Below, piece by piece: positions 24,005-33,400 of a stretch of 64,000 bases of DNA. Location of the stretch: positions 4,839-68,838 of the forward strand of contig CAZYAI010000007.1 of assembly GCA_964645625.1 (NCBI GenBank), given 5' to 3'. The first letter of the stretch is position 1. Each line of letters starts with the position of its first letter. A program made the position numbers and the translations under genes. Origin of the DNA: AB-137-C09 sp964645625 (GTDB lineage Bacteria > Pseudomonadota > Zetaproteobacteria > Mariprofundales > Mariprofundaceae). The notes below the pieces were generated by a model, which saw only the letters and a list, made by a program, of their open reading frames with translations, searched no databases and was not told the origin of the DNA.

Positions 24005-24511
24005 ATGAGAAAAATGATTATATGGCTTTTTACCGTAAGCTGTTCATTGTTAATGCCCGTATTGGCACACGCTGACGTAGGCATCCATAGCCACTTCGCT
24101 GCTTTTTTTGACGATGGAAAAAATGCTAACTTGGTCTTCCCAGAAACCGTTTCTGGCGATGACATAGAAGGCCCCATGTTGAAAATTGGAGCCGAAATGA
24201 TGCTGTTTACCCATTCGGTAAACATTCACGATGGTGATGTATTAAACCTACAGAACGACACCTTACGTGAAACTTCTGATGGTACATTTAAAGATTTTGG
24301 TCTAAATTGCGCGCTAACGGTACACACCGCTGGTTCATGGACAATCGGTGGTTCGTGCAAATCCTTCATCACTGGTAACAATGAAGGTGTTCACGTAGTA
24401 AAAGATGTTCACGCACCAGAGTTTTTGGTCTGGTACAAGGTATTTGAAGACAAAGAGCAAGGAACCGCAGGTTACTTTATGAGAGAGAAAGGCGAAGACT
24501 ACGCCAAGTAG
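24005..24511 (+). CDS. Exported protein of unknown function
   Basis: 168 aa. AAGGGGGAAA lies 5 bases before the ATG. Signal peptide ends AHA/DVG. The mature protein (about 145 aa) is rich in Asp, His and Phe, with two cysteines (NCALTVHTAG and GGSCKSF) that could form a disulfide. No haem motif or known domain. A terminator follows at once, so it is a single-gene unit. Beta-rich periplasmic fold is likely from the alternating hydrophobic pattern (inference). Confidence 0.75.
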   Translation: MRKMIIWLFTVSCSLLMPVLAHADVGIHSHFAAFFDDGKNANLVFPETVSGDDIEGPMLKIGAEMMLFTHSVNIHDGDVLNLQNDTLRETSDGTFKDFGLNCALTVHTAGSWTIGGSCKSFITGNNEGVHVVKDVHAPEFLVWYKVFEDKEQGTAGYFMREKGEDYAK

Positions 24512-24530
24512 ATCATCACCATGCGAACGA

Positions 24531-24556
24531 AGCCCCTTGTGCAAGGGGCTTTTTTT
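24531..24556 (+). terminator. Rho-independent terminator
   Basis: Stem AGCCCCTTG / CAAGGGGCT with a 2-base TG loop, followed by seven T. Lies between the exported protein gene and the DUF1573-cytochrome gene. Confidence 0.9.
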
Positions 24557-24584
24557 ATGCGCTGACAACAAGAGGAACGATGTA

Positions 24585-25292
24585 ATGAAATGTATCATAC
24601 AATCGCTATTATTTACTTTAGCCATGATGTTATCGCACACACTGCAAGCAACCCCCTTTCCTTTAGCCAACAATGGCTTGGTGTTAGAGCCAGCGATACA
24701 AGACTTAGGAAAGATCAAAGAAGGGGAACATCTATTCGCAGCATTATTGGTGCGCAATAACTCAACAGAAATCGCACAAATCATCGATATTCAAGCTTCC
24801 TGCGGTTGCACCAAAGCTATTCCTGCGCAAAAAATATTAGCGCCAGGCGAATTCACGACCATCAATATTGAAGTAGATACCGCAGGCAAAACAGGGCGAG
24901 TCAAAAAGAACATCGTCGTAACCGATCAAATGGGACGACAATCCACAGCTTGGATGACCTTAACGGTGCTGGAGCCAGACCCACACAACAGCAGCATGCC
25001 GCGCCATAATATCTTTGATGGTGAATGCGCCAAGTGCCATGTTGCACCTGCACAAGGAAAAATAACAGGGCAGGCAATTTATGGTGCTGTTTGCATCATG
25101 TGCCACGGCAATAACGCCAAAGGTGATTACGCGCCAGACCTCACGCAGATTGATGATCCTGATACATTATACGCGATGATCGCAGAAGGCGTTGACCCTC
25201 GCCACATGCCAGGTTTTTTGAATAAAAACGGTGGTCCCCTCGACGAAAAGCAAATACATGCGTTAGTCAAATGGTTGTTGTCGCTGGACTAG
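24585..25292 (+). CDS. DUF1573 / dihaem cytochrome c fusion protein
   Basis: 235 aa from ATG 24585 (AGAGGA upstream). Signal peptide (ends LQA/TPF). Residues about 30-130 form a DUF1573 domain (Ig-like) with the diagnostic ASCGCT motif (C73, C75) and APGEF. A cytochrome c region from 140 has two CXXCH motifs, CAKCH (C148, C151, H152) and CIMCH (C170, C173, H174), only 22 residues apart, and a distal ligand candidate in RHMPGF (M208). The close motifs suggest one haem domain with an extra haem or metal site. DUF1573 proteins are surface or periplasmic. Possibly a periplasmic redox carrier; partners unknown. Confidence 0.82.
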   Translation: MKCIIQSLLFTLAMMLSHTLQATPFPLANNGLVLEPAIQDLGKIKEGEHLFAALLVRNNSTEIAQIIDIQASCGCTKAIPAQKILAPGEFTTINIEVDTAGKTGRVKKNIVVTDQMGRQSTAWMTLTVLEPDPHNSSMPRHNIFDGECAKCHVAPAQGKITGQAIYGAVCIMCHGNNAKGDYAPDLTQIDDPDTLYAMIAEGVDPRHMPGFLNKNGGPLDEKQIHALVKWLLSLD

Positions 25293-25321
25293 CTGGTCTT
25301 TTCTCGTTATAAATCGCATCC

Positions 25322-25987
25322 ATGAAAGAAGTAATCATTGCACCATCGATTTTGTCTGCTGACTTTTCTAACTTGGAAAAAGAGATTCGCGCCATTGATG
25401 TAGGCGGTTGCGACTGGGTTCATGTAGATGTCATGGACGGTCAGTTCGTACCACCTATCACCATTGGTGATAATATCGTCAAGGCTATTCGTCCACACAC
25501 CAGCAAGGTGATGGATGTTCACTTGATGGTTCAGAATCCTGATCGTCAGATTGAAGCCTTCGCTAAGGCTGGAGCGGATATTATTACCGTTCATCAAGAA
25601 GCTTGCATTCATTTGGAACGCACGCTGCAATCCATTCGTGACGCAGGTTGTAAGGCTGGCGTAAGCTTAAACCCTGCCACACCTGTATCGACACTAGAAA
25701 ATGTCATGCACTGTGTGGACTTGGTTCTATTGATGAGCGTCAACCCTGGTTATGGTGGGCAGTCATACATCCCAGCGGTAACGAAAAAAATTGCACAAGC
25801 ACGTCGTATGCTTGACGATGCGGAAAGCACTGCATGGCTGGAAGTCGATGGTGGCGTAAATGCTGCAACGATTGCTGAAGTTGTAGGCGCAGGCGCAACT
25901 GCTGTTGTGGCAGGTTCTGCAGTTTACAACAAACCTGATTATGCTGCCGCTATGGCAGAGCTAAGAGCATTGGCCGCTTCAGCATAA
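25322..25987 (+). CDS. rpe: Ribulose-phosphate 3-epimerase
   Basis: 221 aa TIM barrel. Interconverts ribulose-5-phosphate and xylulose-5-phosphate in the pentose phosphate and Calvin cycles. Motifs: IAPSILSADFSNLEKEI, HVDVMDGQFVPPITIG with metal-binding His/Asp, DVHLMVQNPD, MSVNPGYGGQSYIP, and EVDGGVNAAT with the catalytic Asp. Full length. A terminator hairpin follows. Confidence 0.96.
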   Translation: MKEVIIAPSILSADFSNLEKEIRAIDVGGCDWVHVDVMDGQFVPPITIGDNIVKAIRPHTSKVMDVHLMVQNPDRQIEAFAKAGADIITVHQEACIHLERTLQSIRDAGCKAGVSLNPATPVSTLENVMHCVDLVLLMSVNPGYGGQSYIPAVTKKIAQARRMLDDAESTAWLEVDGGVNAATIAEVVGAGATAVVAGSAVYNKPDYAAAMAELRALAASA

Positions 25988-26000
25988 CACTTATCGATTG

Positions 26001-26037
26001 ATTCAGCCTTGCCGTAATGCGGCAGGGCTGAATTCTT
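26001..26037 (+). terminator. Terminator after rpe
   Basis: Stem ATTCAGCC-TTGCCG paired with GCGGCA-GGGCTGAAT (26001-26033), TAAT loop, then TCTTT. The T run is short, so some readthrough toward petA is possible. Confidence 0.68.
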
Positions 26038-26040
26038 TGT

Positions 26041-26101
26041 GCCTGTTAACAGGCATAGCACAAAAATAGTTCTTGGTCATACGTACACGTTTACCAAGAA
26101 C
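26041..26101. promoter_or_regulatory. Two palindromes in the petABC leader
   Basis: GCCTGTTAACAGGC (26041-26054) is a perfect 14-bp palindrome. Fifteen bases on, GTTCTTGGT (26069-26077) pairs with ACCAAGAAC (26093-26101). Both lie 36-97 bases before the petA start. They may be protein-binding operators or a structured 5' leader; sequence alone cannot say which. Confidence 0.5.
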
Positions 26102-26137
26102 TCGACTGGAATGATTAAAAAAAAGGGGGGGAGCTCT

Positions 26138-26734
26138 ATGTCTGATCAAGTCGATCAATCCAAGCGTAATATGCTGTTTGGTGCTGCTGGCTTACTCGGT
26201 GGGGTCGCAGCAGTGGCTGCCGCTGTACCATTCGTAGGCAGTATGTTGCCAGCCGCTGATACACTGGCAGCAGCAAAAACGGAATTTGATGTTAGTACCG
26301 TGGAGGCGGGACAACTGGTGGTTATTCAATGGCAAGGCAAGCCTGTGTTTGTGGTACATCGCACCAAAGAGCTGTTATCACAGCTTGATGGTCATGATGA
26401 TTTGCTAAAAGACCCTGAATCCAAAGAAATTGAAGAAGTATCTGCGGAATGGCTGACCAATGAAAATCGCAAATACCGCTCTATTAAGCCAGAATACTTA
26501 ATTGTAGTGGCAAGCTGCACACACTTGGGATGCATTCCATTGTTCAAGCCCAGCAAAGGTCGTAAAGAATGGGGCGATTCTGTGCCAGACGACTGGCCTG
26601 GTGGCTGGCATTGTCCTTGCCATGGTTCTTTGTACGATATGTCAGCGCGTGTGATGAAGGGTTCACCTGCGCCGCATAATCTACATCTGATGCCATATAA
26701 ATATAAGACCGATACCACCGTGGTCATCGGTTAG
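26138..26734 (+). CDS. petA: Ubiquinol-cytochrome c reductase iron-sulfur subunit (Rieske)
   Basis: 198 aa from ATG 26138 (GGGGGGGAG upstream). N-terminal twin-Arg-free anchor helix (about 14-40, GAAGLLGGVAAVAAAV) and a Rieske domain with CTHLGC and CPCHGS binding the 2Fe-2S cluster. Oxidises quinol in the cytochrome bc1 complex and passes an electron to cytochrome c1. First of petABC; next start is 19 bases on. Confidence 0.95.
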   Translation: MSDQVDQSKRNMLFGAAGLLGGVAAVAAAVPFVGSMLPAADTLAAAKTEFDVSTVEAGQLVVIQWQGKPVFVVHRTKELLSQLDGHDDLLKDPESKEIEEVSAEWLTNENRKYRSIKPEYLIVVASCTHLGCIPLFKPSKGRKEWGDSVPDDWPGGWHCPCHGSLYDMSARVMKGSPAPHNLHLMPYKYKTDTTVVIG

Positions 26735-26752
26735 GCAAAGGGGGAGGAATAC

Positions 26753-27970
26753 GTGTTAAATGCAATTATGAAAACCAAGTTGTTCGGTTGGCTGGATGAG
26801 CGAACAGGTGCAGAAGCGATTGTTAAATCGCAACTAACGGAATACCCTGCACCGAAGAACTTAAATTATATGTGGAACTTCGGTTCATTGGCTTTGTTGG
26901 TTCTGGTCATTCAGATTCTTACAGGCATTTTCCTTGCAATGTACTATAAGCCCAGTGCCGCGATGACCTACGGTGGTTACACCGTCGCTTTCGATTCTGT
27001 CGAACGCATTATGCGCGATGTAAATTTCGGTTGGCTTATTCGTTATATGCATGCGGTCGGGGCTTCTGCCTTCTTCGTTGTAGTCTATATGCATATTGGT
27101 CGCGGTCTGTATTACGGTTCTTATAAAGGACCTCGTGAGCTACTGTGGATTATTGGCGTAGTTATTTTGCTAATCATGCAAGGTGCAGCATTCTTTGGCT
27201 ACCTACTTCCTTGGGGTCAGATGTCTTTCTGGGGTGCTACTGTTATTACTAACCTATTTGGTGCTTTACCAGTCATTGGTGAGTTTTTGCAACAAGTATT
27301 ACGTGGTGGTTTTGCTGTAGGTGATCCTACTTTGAACCGCTTCTTCTCACTGCATTACCTGTTCCCATTGTTACTGGCTGCAATTGTTGGTGGTCACGTT
27401 CATGCACTGCATGTGGTACATTCCAACAACCCAGAAGGTATTGATGTACATGGTCCTGAAGATCAGATCAGCTTCCACCCTTACTATACGGTGAAAGATG
27501 CTTTTGGTGTCGGCGTGTTCTTGTTGTTCTACTGCTACGTGGTGTTCTTCAACCCTCAAATGGGTGGTTACTTCATCGAAGTGGACAACTACGTACCAGC
27601 CAACAACCTACAAACACCAGCTCATATTGCACCAGTATGGTATCTCACACCGTGGTACACCATTTTGCGTTCATTTGAAAGCAAGCTGTTGGGTGTGGTA
27701 GCAATGGGTGCTTCTTTAGCAATTCTATTCGTACTACCATTCTTGGATCGCTCCAAAGTACGTTCAGCGCGTTATCGTCCAGTGTTCCGCCAAATGGTTA
27801 TTCTGTTTTTCATCACAGTGATTGTACTTGGCTATTGCGGTCATTCTGCAACATCACCTACATTGAAACTGGTGGGACAGATTGCTACGGGTTATTACTT
27901 TGCCTTCTTCATCTTGTTGCTATTTGTGCCCAAGTTTGAGAAGACTAAACCACTGCCAGATCATATTTGA
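26753..27970 (+). CDS. petB: Cytochrome b subunit of bc1 complex
   Basis: 405 aa full-length, non-split cytochrome b, so bc1 and not b6f type. Haem ligands: HAVGASAFFVVVYMHIGRG and HVHALHVVH; PEG of NNPEGIDVHG is a Q-site loop variant (canonical PEWY is replaced by a Pro/Tyr-rich loop VWYLTPWY). Eight membrane helices by pattern. The GTG at 26753 is preceded by GGGGGAGG. It catalyses quinol oxidation at the inner membrane. Confidence 0.95.
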   Translation: MLNAIMKTKLFGWLDERTGAEAIVKSQLTEYPAPKNLNYMWNFGSLALLVLVIQILTGIFLAMYYKPSAAMTYGGYTVAFDSVERIMRDVNFGWLIRYMHAVGASAFFVVVYMHIGRGLYYGSYKGPRELLWIIGVVILLIMQGAAFFGYLLPWGQMSFWGATVITNLFGALPVIGEFLQQVLRGGFAVGDPTLNRFFSLHYLFPLLLAAIVGGHVHALHVVHSNNPEGIDVHGPEDQISFHPYYTVKDAFGVGVFLLFYCYVVFFNPQMGGYFIEVDNYVPANNLQTPAHIAPVWYLTPWYTILRSFESKLLGVVAMGASLAILFVLPFLDRSKVRSARYRPVFRQMVILFFITVIVLGYCGHSATSPTLKLVGQIATGYYFAFFILLLFVPKFEKTKPLPDHI

Positions 27971-27984
27971 GGGGGAGAATTCGT

Positions 27985-28686
27985 ATGAAATGGACGAAAG
28001 TATTTCTGGCAGCAATGGCAGTACCAGCATTGATGTTTGCTTCTTCAGGCACTGCATGTGCCAGCGAAGGACATGACGTAGCCTTGAAACAGGCGGTTAT
28101 TGACGTCACAGACCAAACTCAGATTCGCCGTGGTTTAACGGTGTTTACTGAAGTATGCATGGGTTGTCACTCAGCTAAATATGTTACGTATAAAGGCTTG
28201 ATGGACTACCCAGAGATTGGCATCACTCGCGAAGAAGCGGATGAACTACGTGGCGATAAGCCGCTAACTTCAGGTATGATTACTGACCTTGGTCCAGAAG
28301 ATGCCGCAATGTCTTATGGCAAGGTACCACCTGATCTATCGTTAATTGTTCCTGGTCGTCGTGGTGGCGCAGATTATATCTATTCACTGCTTACAGGCTT
28401 TGAGCATGACCACGAAGGTAAAGTACCCGATGGCAACTACAATACCTACTTTGTAGGCAACCGTATTGCCATGCCCGATCCTCTGGGATGGTTGGATCAC
28501 GACAAGGGTGATGAAGCTGAATTGATTCAGCAAGCGCACGATGTTGCTGCATTCTTAACCTTTATTGCTGACCCTCATCAAAATGAGCGTCGTTATATTG
28601 GTATGTTTGTGATGGGCTTCTTGCTTATCTTGACGCTGGTACTGTACCTACTGAAACGTGAAATTTGGAAAGATGTAAAACATTGA
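27985..28686 (+). CDS. petC: Cytochrome c1
   Basis: 233 aa from ATG 27985 (GGGGGAG upstream). Signal sequence ending TACA/SEG, c-type haem motif CMGCH in VCMGCHSAKYVTYKG, distal Met in IAMPDPLGWLDHD, and a C-terminal membrane anchor (about 210-228). It takes electrons from the Rieske protein. Last gene of petABC, followed by a strong terminator. Confidence 0.95.
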   Translation: MKWTKVFLAAMAVPALMFASSGTACASEGHDVALKQAVIDVTDQTQIRRGLTVFTEVCMGCHSAKYVTYKGLMDYPEIGITREEADELRGDKPLTSGMITDLGPEDAAMSYGKVPPDLSLIVPGRRGGADYIYSLLTGFEHDHEGKVPDGNYNTYFVGNRIAMPDPLGWLDHDKGDEAELIQQAHDVAAFLTFIADPHQNERRYIGMFVMGFLLILTLVLYLLKREIWKDVKH

Positions 28687-28700
28687 TCCGATAACTGAGG

Positions 28701-28731
28701 AAAAAAGCCCGCTGATGCGGGCTTTTTTTTT
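28701..28731 (+). terminator. Terminator after petABC
   Basis: Stem AGCCCGC / GCGGGCT (28706-28723) with TGAT loop, followed by nine T and preceded by six A. Can act in both directions. Confidence 0.92.
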
Positions 28732-28837
28732 GCCCTTTGATTGTGATGCAGATTCCAGCACGATGAAATGGTTGTTAGAGTATGCAATTCTTATTTATGG
28801 TATCTGGCAAACGCCATCTTCGTTAAGGTGATCTTCA

Positions 28838-31708
28838 ATGGCTAATTATTTTCTTCTATTCCTCATGTTGTTATCTGGCTTAGCAGGGATTTCTTATGAA
28901 ATACTCTACGCACGCCTACTGGGTAATATTATTGGCGATCAGTTTGTGGTCTCCGCCTCAATTTTAATGACCTTTCTACTCGGCATCGGCTGGGGTTCAT
29001 TATTAGCGCACCGTCTATGGCGTTATTTATGGCTGATTGAAGCGGCCATTGGTCTTTATGCCTTGGCGATGGTGGTAGCAATGCCCTCGCTAGAAATACT
29101 AATCTACAGCAACACCCTCATGCTGCCTTCTGGATTAACAGGCAGCGTACTGGTCTGTGTGATACTACTGTGCATACCTGCTGCGCTGATTGGTTGCAGT
29201 GTCCCCCTCTTTTCCACCTACTTAGAACGCCAAGCAGCAGGTTCCGATGCCTTCTCACAAGTGTACGGCGTGTACAATATTGGTGCTGCATGCACTGCAC
29301 TAGCAATTGAGTTCTATTTAATTCGCTGGCTGGGCATCAACACCACTGTAACTTTTTTCGCCATCATTAATATTGCTGCCGCTATCGGTTTATATCTCGG
29401 CTACAGTAAATTACGGACAGTTAATGACACCCATAAGCTGGGGACATCACTGCGCACCGTAATCAAGACTGTATCGTGGCAGCGCGCTTGGCCACTGATC
29501 TTAGCCAGCATGGCTTCAGCCATATTACAGTTATTTATGCTCAAATATGCAGAATTGGTATTTGGTCCATTCCGAGAGTCCTTCGCTTTGGTATTATCTA
29601 TTGTACTATTGGGTATTGTGCTTGGCTCACTATTGGTGCGTTACACCGCAATTTCCTTCTCCCGATTAATGCTGCTGGCGGTCATCAGCGTGTTAGCCAT
29701 GCTACTACTGGCTGGTCCAGCGATTTATTTCTATGCCGCCATCTATGAACTCATCAACGTAAGTTATGTATGGACGGTCGTTGCCAAATGGTTGTGGCTG
29801 GCGGGCTTGATGTTGATCCCCGCTACCGCCTTTGGCGCAACCATTCCTGCGTTACTACAACACGATGAAGAAGTCAGCCAAGAATCAGGGGTGTTGCTAT
29901 TTATTTCATCCTGCGCCAACGCAGCAGGCTTTTTATTGATGGTGTTGGTGCTTCACCCGCTTTTGGACTATGGCGTGCAACTGTTGGTCGTCATTTGCCT
30001 AGCAACGCTCGCCCTATTACTCGCCCCCTTAGCTGCCAACAAAACCTTGCACTGGCGCGGAACGGTGCTGGCACTGCTATTGTTGGCACTTGCTGGCGGC
30101 ATATTTAAATACCAATGGGATGAAGACCTATTATATTTGAGCTATACGAGCTACCATGATGTGGAAACCACACGGGAAAAACGAGAGAAAGTGTCCTTCC
30201 CCGACCGTTACAAAGGCTATCAAGATGTGTTTTCAATCAACTGGATTGATGATGACCCTTATTTCTTTATTAACGGCTACATCAGCATTCCACTGAATAA
30301 CTCATCAGAAAAAGTGGTTGGCGGCCTATCCAGCTTATACGCACCACGTTTAGAGCAAGCCTTGGTATTGGGTTTAGGTAGTGGTGCAACAGCTTCCACC
30401 GTTGGATTGTTCTTCGATCATACCGATGTGGTGGAAATCAATCCTGTAGTACGTGAAAACCTCTTCCGCATGTCAAAATGGAATTATGATATTGAGCATA
30501 ACGATAAGGTAAACATCATCGTTGATGATGCTATTCATGATATGAAGTCACGCCACCAACAATATGACCTGATCCTTAACACGGTAACCACCCCGCTCTA
30601 TTTCAGCTCATCGAAGCTCTACACCACCGACTTTTTCAAGACGGTCAAACAACGCTTAAAACCTGACGGCGTATATGTCACATGGATGGATTCACGTATC
30701 GGCGATATTGGCGCAGATATTGTACTACGGAGTATGAAATCCAGCTTCCCACACTGCGCGCTATTGTATATCAAATCTTCTTACTTTTTATTGGTCGCCT
30801 CTGACAAGCCCATTCTCAATCAACAGGGCGAGACGGTGGTTAATCATCCGCTGTTTAAAAAGGACATGATGAATCGCTATGGCATTGTTAGTACGTGGTT
30901 GCCTTATCAATTATTAACCAGCAACGCATACCAACTGATTGGTGAAAAAGACGGTGCGGTAAATTCCTCCGACCAACCTGTTTTAGAGTACGAAATGGCA
31001 CACCTGCGCGAGACAGGTGTACCTCAGATGAAGCGACGTTTATCAGCAGCTATGAATTTGGATGATATAGCCAAGAGCGCGGGTCATGCTATTACCGAAG
31101 CATTCCCTGCTGATGCTGTTATGCATGCGAAGAAGCGGATTGGCAAATCTATGTTATACCGCCGTCTAAACTACCTGTCTGAGCGAAGCATCCATTACCA
31201 TGACAAACAAGCATTGGCCGAACTTGAACGCCGCAAAATACGCGTAGAGGTAGCCCCAACCGCGCGCAATATGCATCGTTATGGTTATCAGTTAATGCAA
31301 GTGGATCGGCATAATGATGCTATTGCTGCTTTTGACCGCACCTTAGCATTAGATCCAAATTTTGATGATGCACCGTACAATAAAGCAATCGTATTAGAGA
31401 AAATAGGAAAGATAGACGAAGCGCAAGCAGCCTACCATGTCGAGCTAGCGATTGACCCAGTGGACATTGACGCATTATACCGCCTAGGGCGTTTATTGTA
31501 TCGTCAAGGTCAGTATCAACAATCATTAGATTTATTTGAACAAGCTTTATCAAACAATAGCACTGATGATGTCGCACGGAATCTATTGTTTTACCGCGCC
31601 TTGGATCAAAAGGCTTTAGGGCAATTGAAGGCAGCAGCTCAAAGCATGAAGTTATACCTTGATCGCGGTGGTATTGAGGATCTTAGTAAAACGCTATTGG
31701 GTCGCTAA
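28838..31708 (+). CDS. Fused membrane transporter-like/spermidine synthase-like/TPR protein
   Basis: 956 aa in three parts. Residues about 1-425 hold some 12-14 membrane helices, as in the fused MFS/spermidine synthase family. Residues about 500-700 form a class I methyltransferase/spermidine synthase fold, with LVLGLGSGATASTVGLF as the cofactor loop and DVVEINPVV as the acidic strand. Residues about 845-955 contain TPR units (NDAIAAFDRTLALDPNFDDAPYNKA type). Ordinary spermidine synthases lack the membrane and TPR parts; such fusions are of unknown substrate. Single gene, followed by repeat DNA. Confidence 0.82.
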   Translation: MANYFLLFLMLLSGLAGISYEILYARLLGNIIGDQFVVSASILMTFLLGIGWGSLLAHRLWRYLWLIEAAIGLYALAMVVAMPSLEILIYSNTLMLPSGLTGSVLVCVILLCIPAALIGCSVPLFSTYLERQAAGSDAFSQVYGVYNIGAACTALAIEFYLIRWLGINTTVTFFAIINIAAAIGLYLGYSKLRTVNDTHKLGTSLRTVIKTVSWQRAWPLILASMASAILQLFMLKYAELVFGPFRESFALVLSIVLLGIVLGSLLVRYTAISFSRLMLLAVISVLAMLLLAGPAIYFYAAIYELINVSYVWTVVAKWLWLAGLMLIPATAFGATIPALLQHDEEVSQESGVLLFISSCANAAGFLLMVLVLHPLLDYGVQLLVVICLATLALLLAPLAANKTLHWRGTVLALLLLALAGGIFKYQWDEDLLYLSYTSYHDVETTREKREKVSFPDRYKGYQDVFSINWIDDDPYFFINGYISIPLNNSSEKVVGGLSSLYAPRLEQALVLGLGSGATASTVGLFFDHTDVVEINPVVRENLFRMSKWNYDIEHNDKVNIIVDDAIHDMKSRHQQYDLILNTVTTPLYFSSSKLYTTDFFKTVKQRLKPDGVYVTWMDSRIGDIGADIVLRSMKSSFPHCALLYIKSSYFLLVASDKPILNQQGETVVNHPLFKKDMMNRYGIVSTWLPYQLLTSNAYQLIGEKDGAVNSSDQPVLEYEMAHLRETGVPQMKRRLSAAMNLDDIAKSAGHAITEAFPADAVMHAKKRIGKSMLYRRLNYLSERSIHYHDKQALAELERRKIRVEVAPTARNMHRYGYQLMQVDRHNDAIAAFDRTLALDPNFDDAPYNKAIVLEKIGKIDEAQAAYHVELAIDPVDIDALYRLGRLLYRQGQYQQSLDLFEQALSNNSTDDVARNLLFYRALDQKALGQLKAAAQSMKLYLDRGGIEDLSKTLLGR

Positions 31709-31761
31709 TTTGTATCGCAGCTAACGGGCATGGCGCAACAGTATTTATAAACCATTCAGGT

Positions 31762-31824
31762 TAAGAGCCGATATCCAGTCTTACGCTTGTTCTCTGGATT
31801 GCGGATCAAATCCGCAATGACGTA
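31762..31824. repeat. Palindromic intergenic repeat
   Basis: Carries GATATCCAGTCTTACGC and the palindrome TTGCGGATCAAATCCGCAA (31799-31817). Same family as 4431-4497 and the array at 62519-63015, one unit long, between convergent genes. Confidence 0.72.
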
Positions 31825-31868
31825 TTACCACTCAAAAAAGTCACTTATATAACCATGCGTGCGCATCA

Positions 31869-33362
31869 TCAGTTAAGAGAAGACCTTGGCCAATGATTGC
31901 TGTGATGCAAGATGATGAGGTCATCATCTTGCGGTGTACTGCATTGTTGCCACTGTTGTCGCACTATCGCTTCATCCGCATCAGAAACATCCCTGCCCTC
32001 CGCTGTACGTTGACGAATGTGTGCTAAAACCTGTTCCCGTGGCGGATCCAGCCAATACATCGTGAGTGTTACACCGTGTTGTGCCGCCAGTTGGCGCGCC
32101 TTATTTCGCCATGAGGCAGCAATAAATGTCGCATCTAGGATCACCGAACAACCCGCAGCCAAAGCACGGTCTGCTGCATCAAAGAGTGCGGTACAAGTAT
32201 GCTGATTCATGCGCTTTCCATACAAAGGAAACGCGGCGTAATGTTCGGCATGCAAACGTTTGCGTAGTGCATCGGAACGAATCACTACCGCCTGTTCAAC
32301 ACCACAGCCCAGTAAAGAAAGATAGCTTTTGCCACTACCCGAGAAACCAGCAACAACAAATAATTGTGGCGAATGCTGCGCTAATGCTGCTTGCGCATAC
32401 TGCCAATAAGCATGACTGATGCTTTGTTGCTGCACAGCTTGTGCGCCACCGTCGCAAGCCTCTTCCTGCAAATGCGTCACCTTGGCGCGCACTGCTGCAC
32501 GGTAGGCAAGATACAATGGCAACAGCTTTAAGCCACTGTAGTCGTCGCTCTGCTCCAAATAACGAGACAAAAATCGCATAGCAAGATCAGAACGACCGCG
32601 CATACCACAGTCCATGACCAAAAAAGCAGCGTCATTGAGCGTATCAATCACACTGTAATCATCGTTAAACTCAATGCAATCAAAGGCAGTCGGCTGATTA
32701 CGAAAAAGGGCGATATTAGCCAAATGATAATCACCATGACAATGGCACACATAACCGTCATGGTGTCGTTGCTGCAGAGCCTTTTGCTGTGCGAGATAAG
32801 CCGCCTTCCAGCATTCCTCCACTTGAGCCACCATAGGATGACTCGCACGGCAACATTCAATATTATCTTGCATATGACGATACAACAAAGCACTGGCATC
32901 CCACCCTTCGCTGGCGCGCACGGCTGTTTGATGTTGTCGCGCTAAATGATGCGCCAACACATCCACCCAATAAGGGTCAAAAGTTCCTTGCTCCATGCGA
33001 TGTAAGAATACATCAGCTTGATCGAATTGATGCATTTGCAGGCAATAATCGACGACTTCACCCTTGCCGCCCACAACATAGCGACCCTCGTCATGATTGA
33101 TTGTCAGCACTTGCAGGTAAAGATCGGGACTGTACAAACGATTCCGTTCATATTCACGCCGACAAAAATAATGACGTTGTTGCAGCGTACTAAAATCGAG
33201 AAAGCTAAACCGAACAGGCTTTTTAATCTTATAGGCATAATCACCCGTTAAGATAACCCAAGAGATATGCGTTTCTTGCAAAGCAATATGGCGCACAGGG
33301 TGAGCATAAGAGTCAGCCAACAACAAACCCTGAATCATCGCTGGGTAATGAGCTTTAACCAT
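31869..33362 (-). CDS. Bifunctional APH-like kinase / AAA-type ATP-binding protein
   Basis: 497 aa from ATG 33362, which has AAAAAGGGG 6 bases upstream; a TTG 18 bases earlier is less likely. N-terminal half resembles aminoglycoside phosphotransferases, with the catalytic loop HGDYHLANIALF and metal-binding FDCIEFND. The C-terminal part is a P-loop kinase with Walker A GFSGSGKS (about residue 340), LDATFIAASWRNKARQ and a predicted DxxxxR lid. The two-domain family is common in proteobacteria and its substrate is unknown; antibiotic resistance should not be inferred. Divergent to tadA. Confidence 0.85.
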   Translation of the reverse strand: MVKAHYPAMIQGLLLADSYAHPVRHIALQETHISWVILTGDYAYKIKKPVRFSFLDFSTLQQRHYFCRREYERNRLYSPDLYLQVLTINHDEGRYVVGGKGEVVDYCLQMHQFDQADVFLHRMEQGTFDPYWVDVLAHHLARQHQTAVRASEGWDASALLYRHMQDNIECCRASHPMVAQVEECWKAAYLAQQKALQQRHHDGYVCHCHGDYHLANIALFRNQPTAFDCIEFNDDYSVIDTLNDAAFLVMDCGMRGRSDLAMRFLSRYLEQSDDYSGLKLLPLYLAYRAAVRAKVTHLQEEACDGGAQAVQQQSISHAYWQYAQAALAQHSPQLFVVAGFSGSGKSYLSLLGCGVEQAVVIRSDALRKRLHAEHYAAFPLYGKRMNQHTCTALFDAADRALAAGCSVILDATFIAASWRNKARQLAAQHGVTLTMYWLDPPREQVLAHIRQRTAEGRDVSDADEAIVRQQWQQCSTPQDDDLIILHHSNHWPRSSLN

Positions 33363-33400
33363 AACGTACCCCTTTTTCAACTATCATCAAGCTGAGGAAA

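Noticed and set aside
31869..33362. Aminoglycoside resistance gene
   Set aside because: The APH-like fold is fused to a P-loop kinase and belongs to a widespread housekeeping-type family of unknown substrate.
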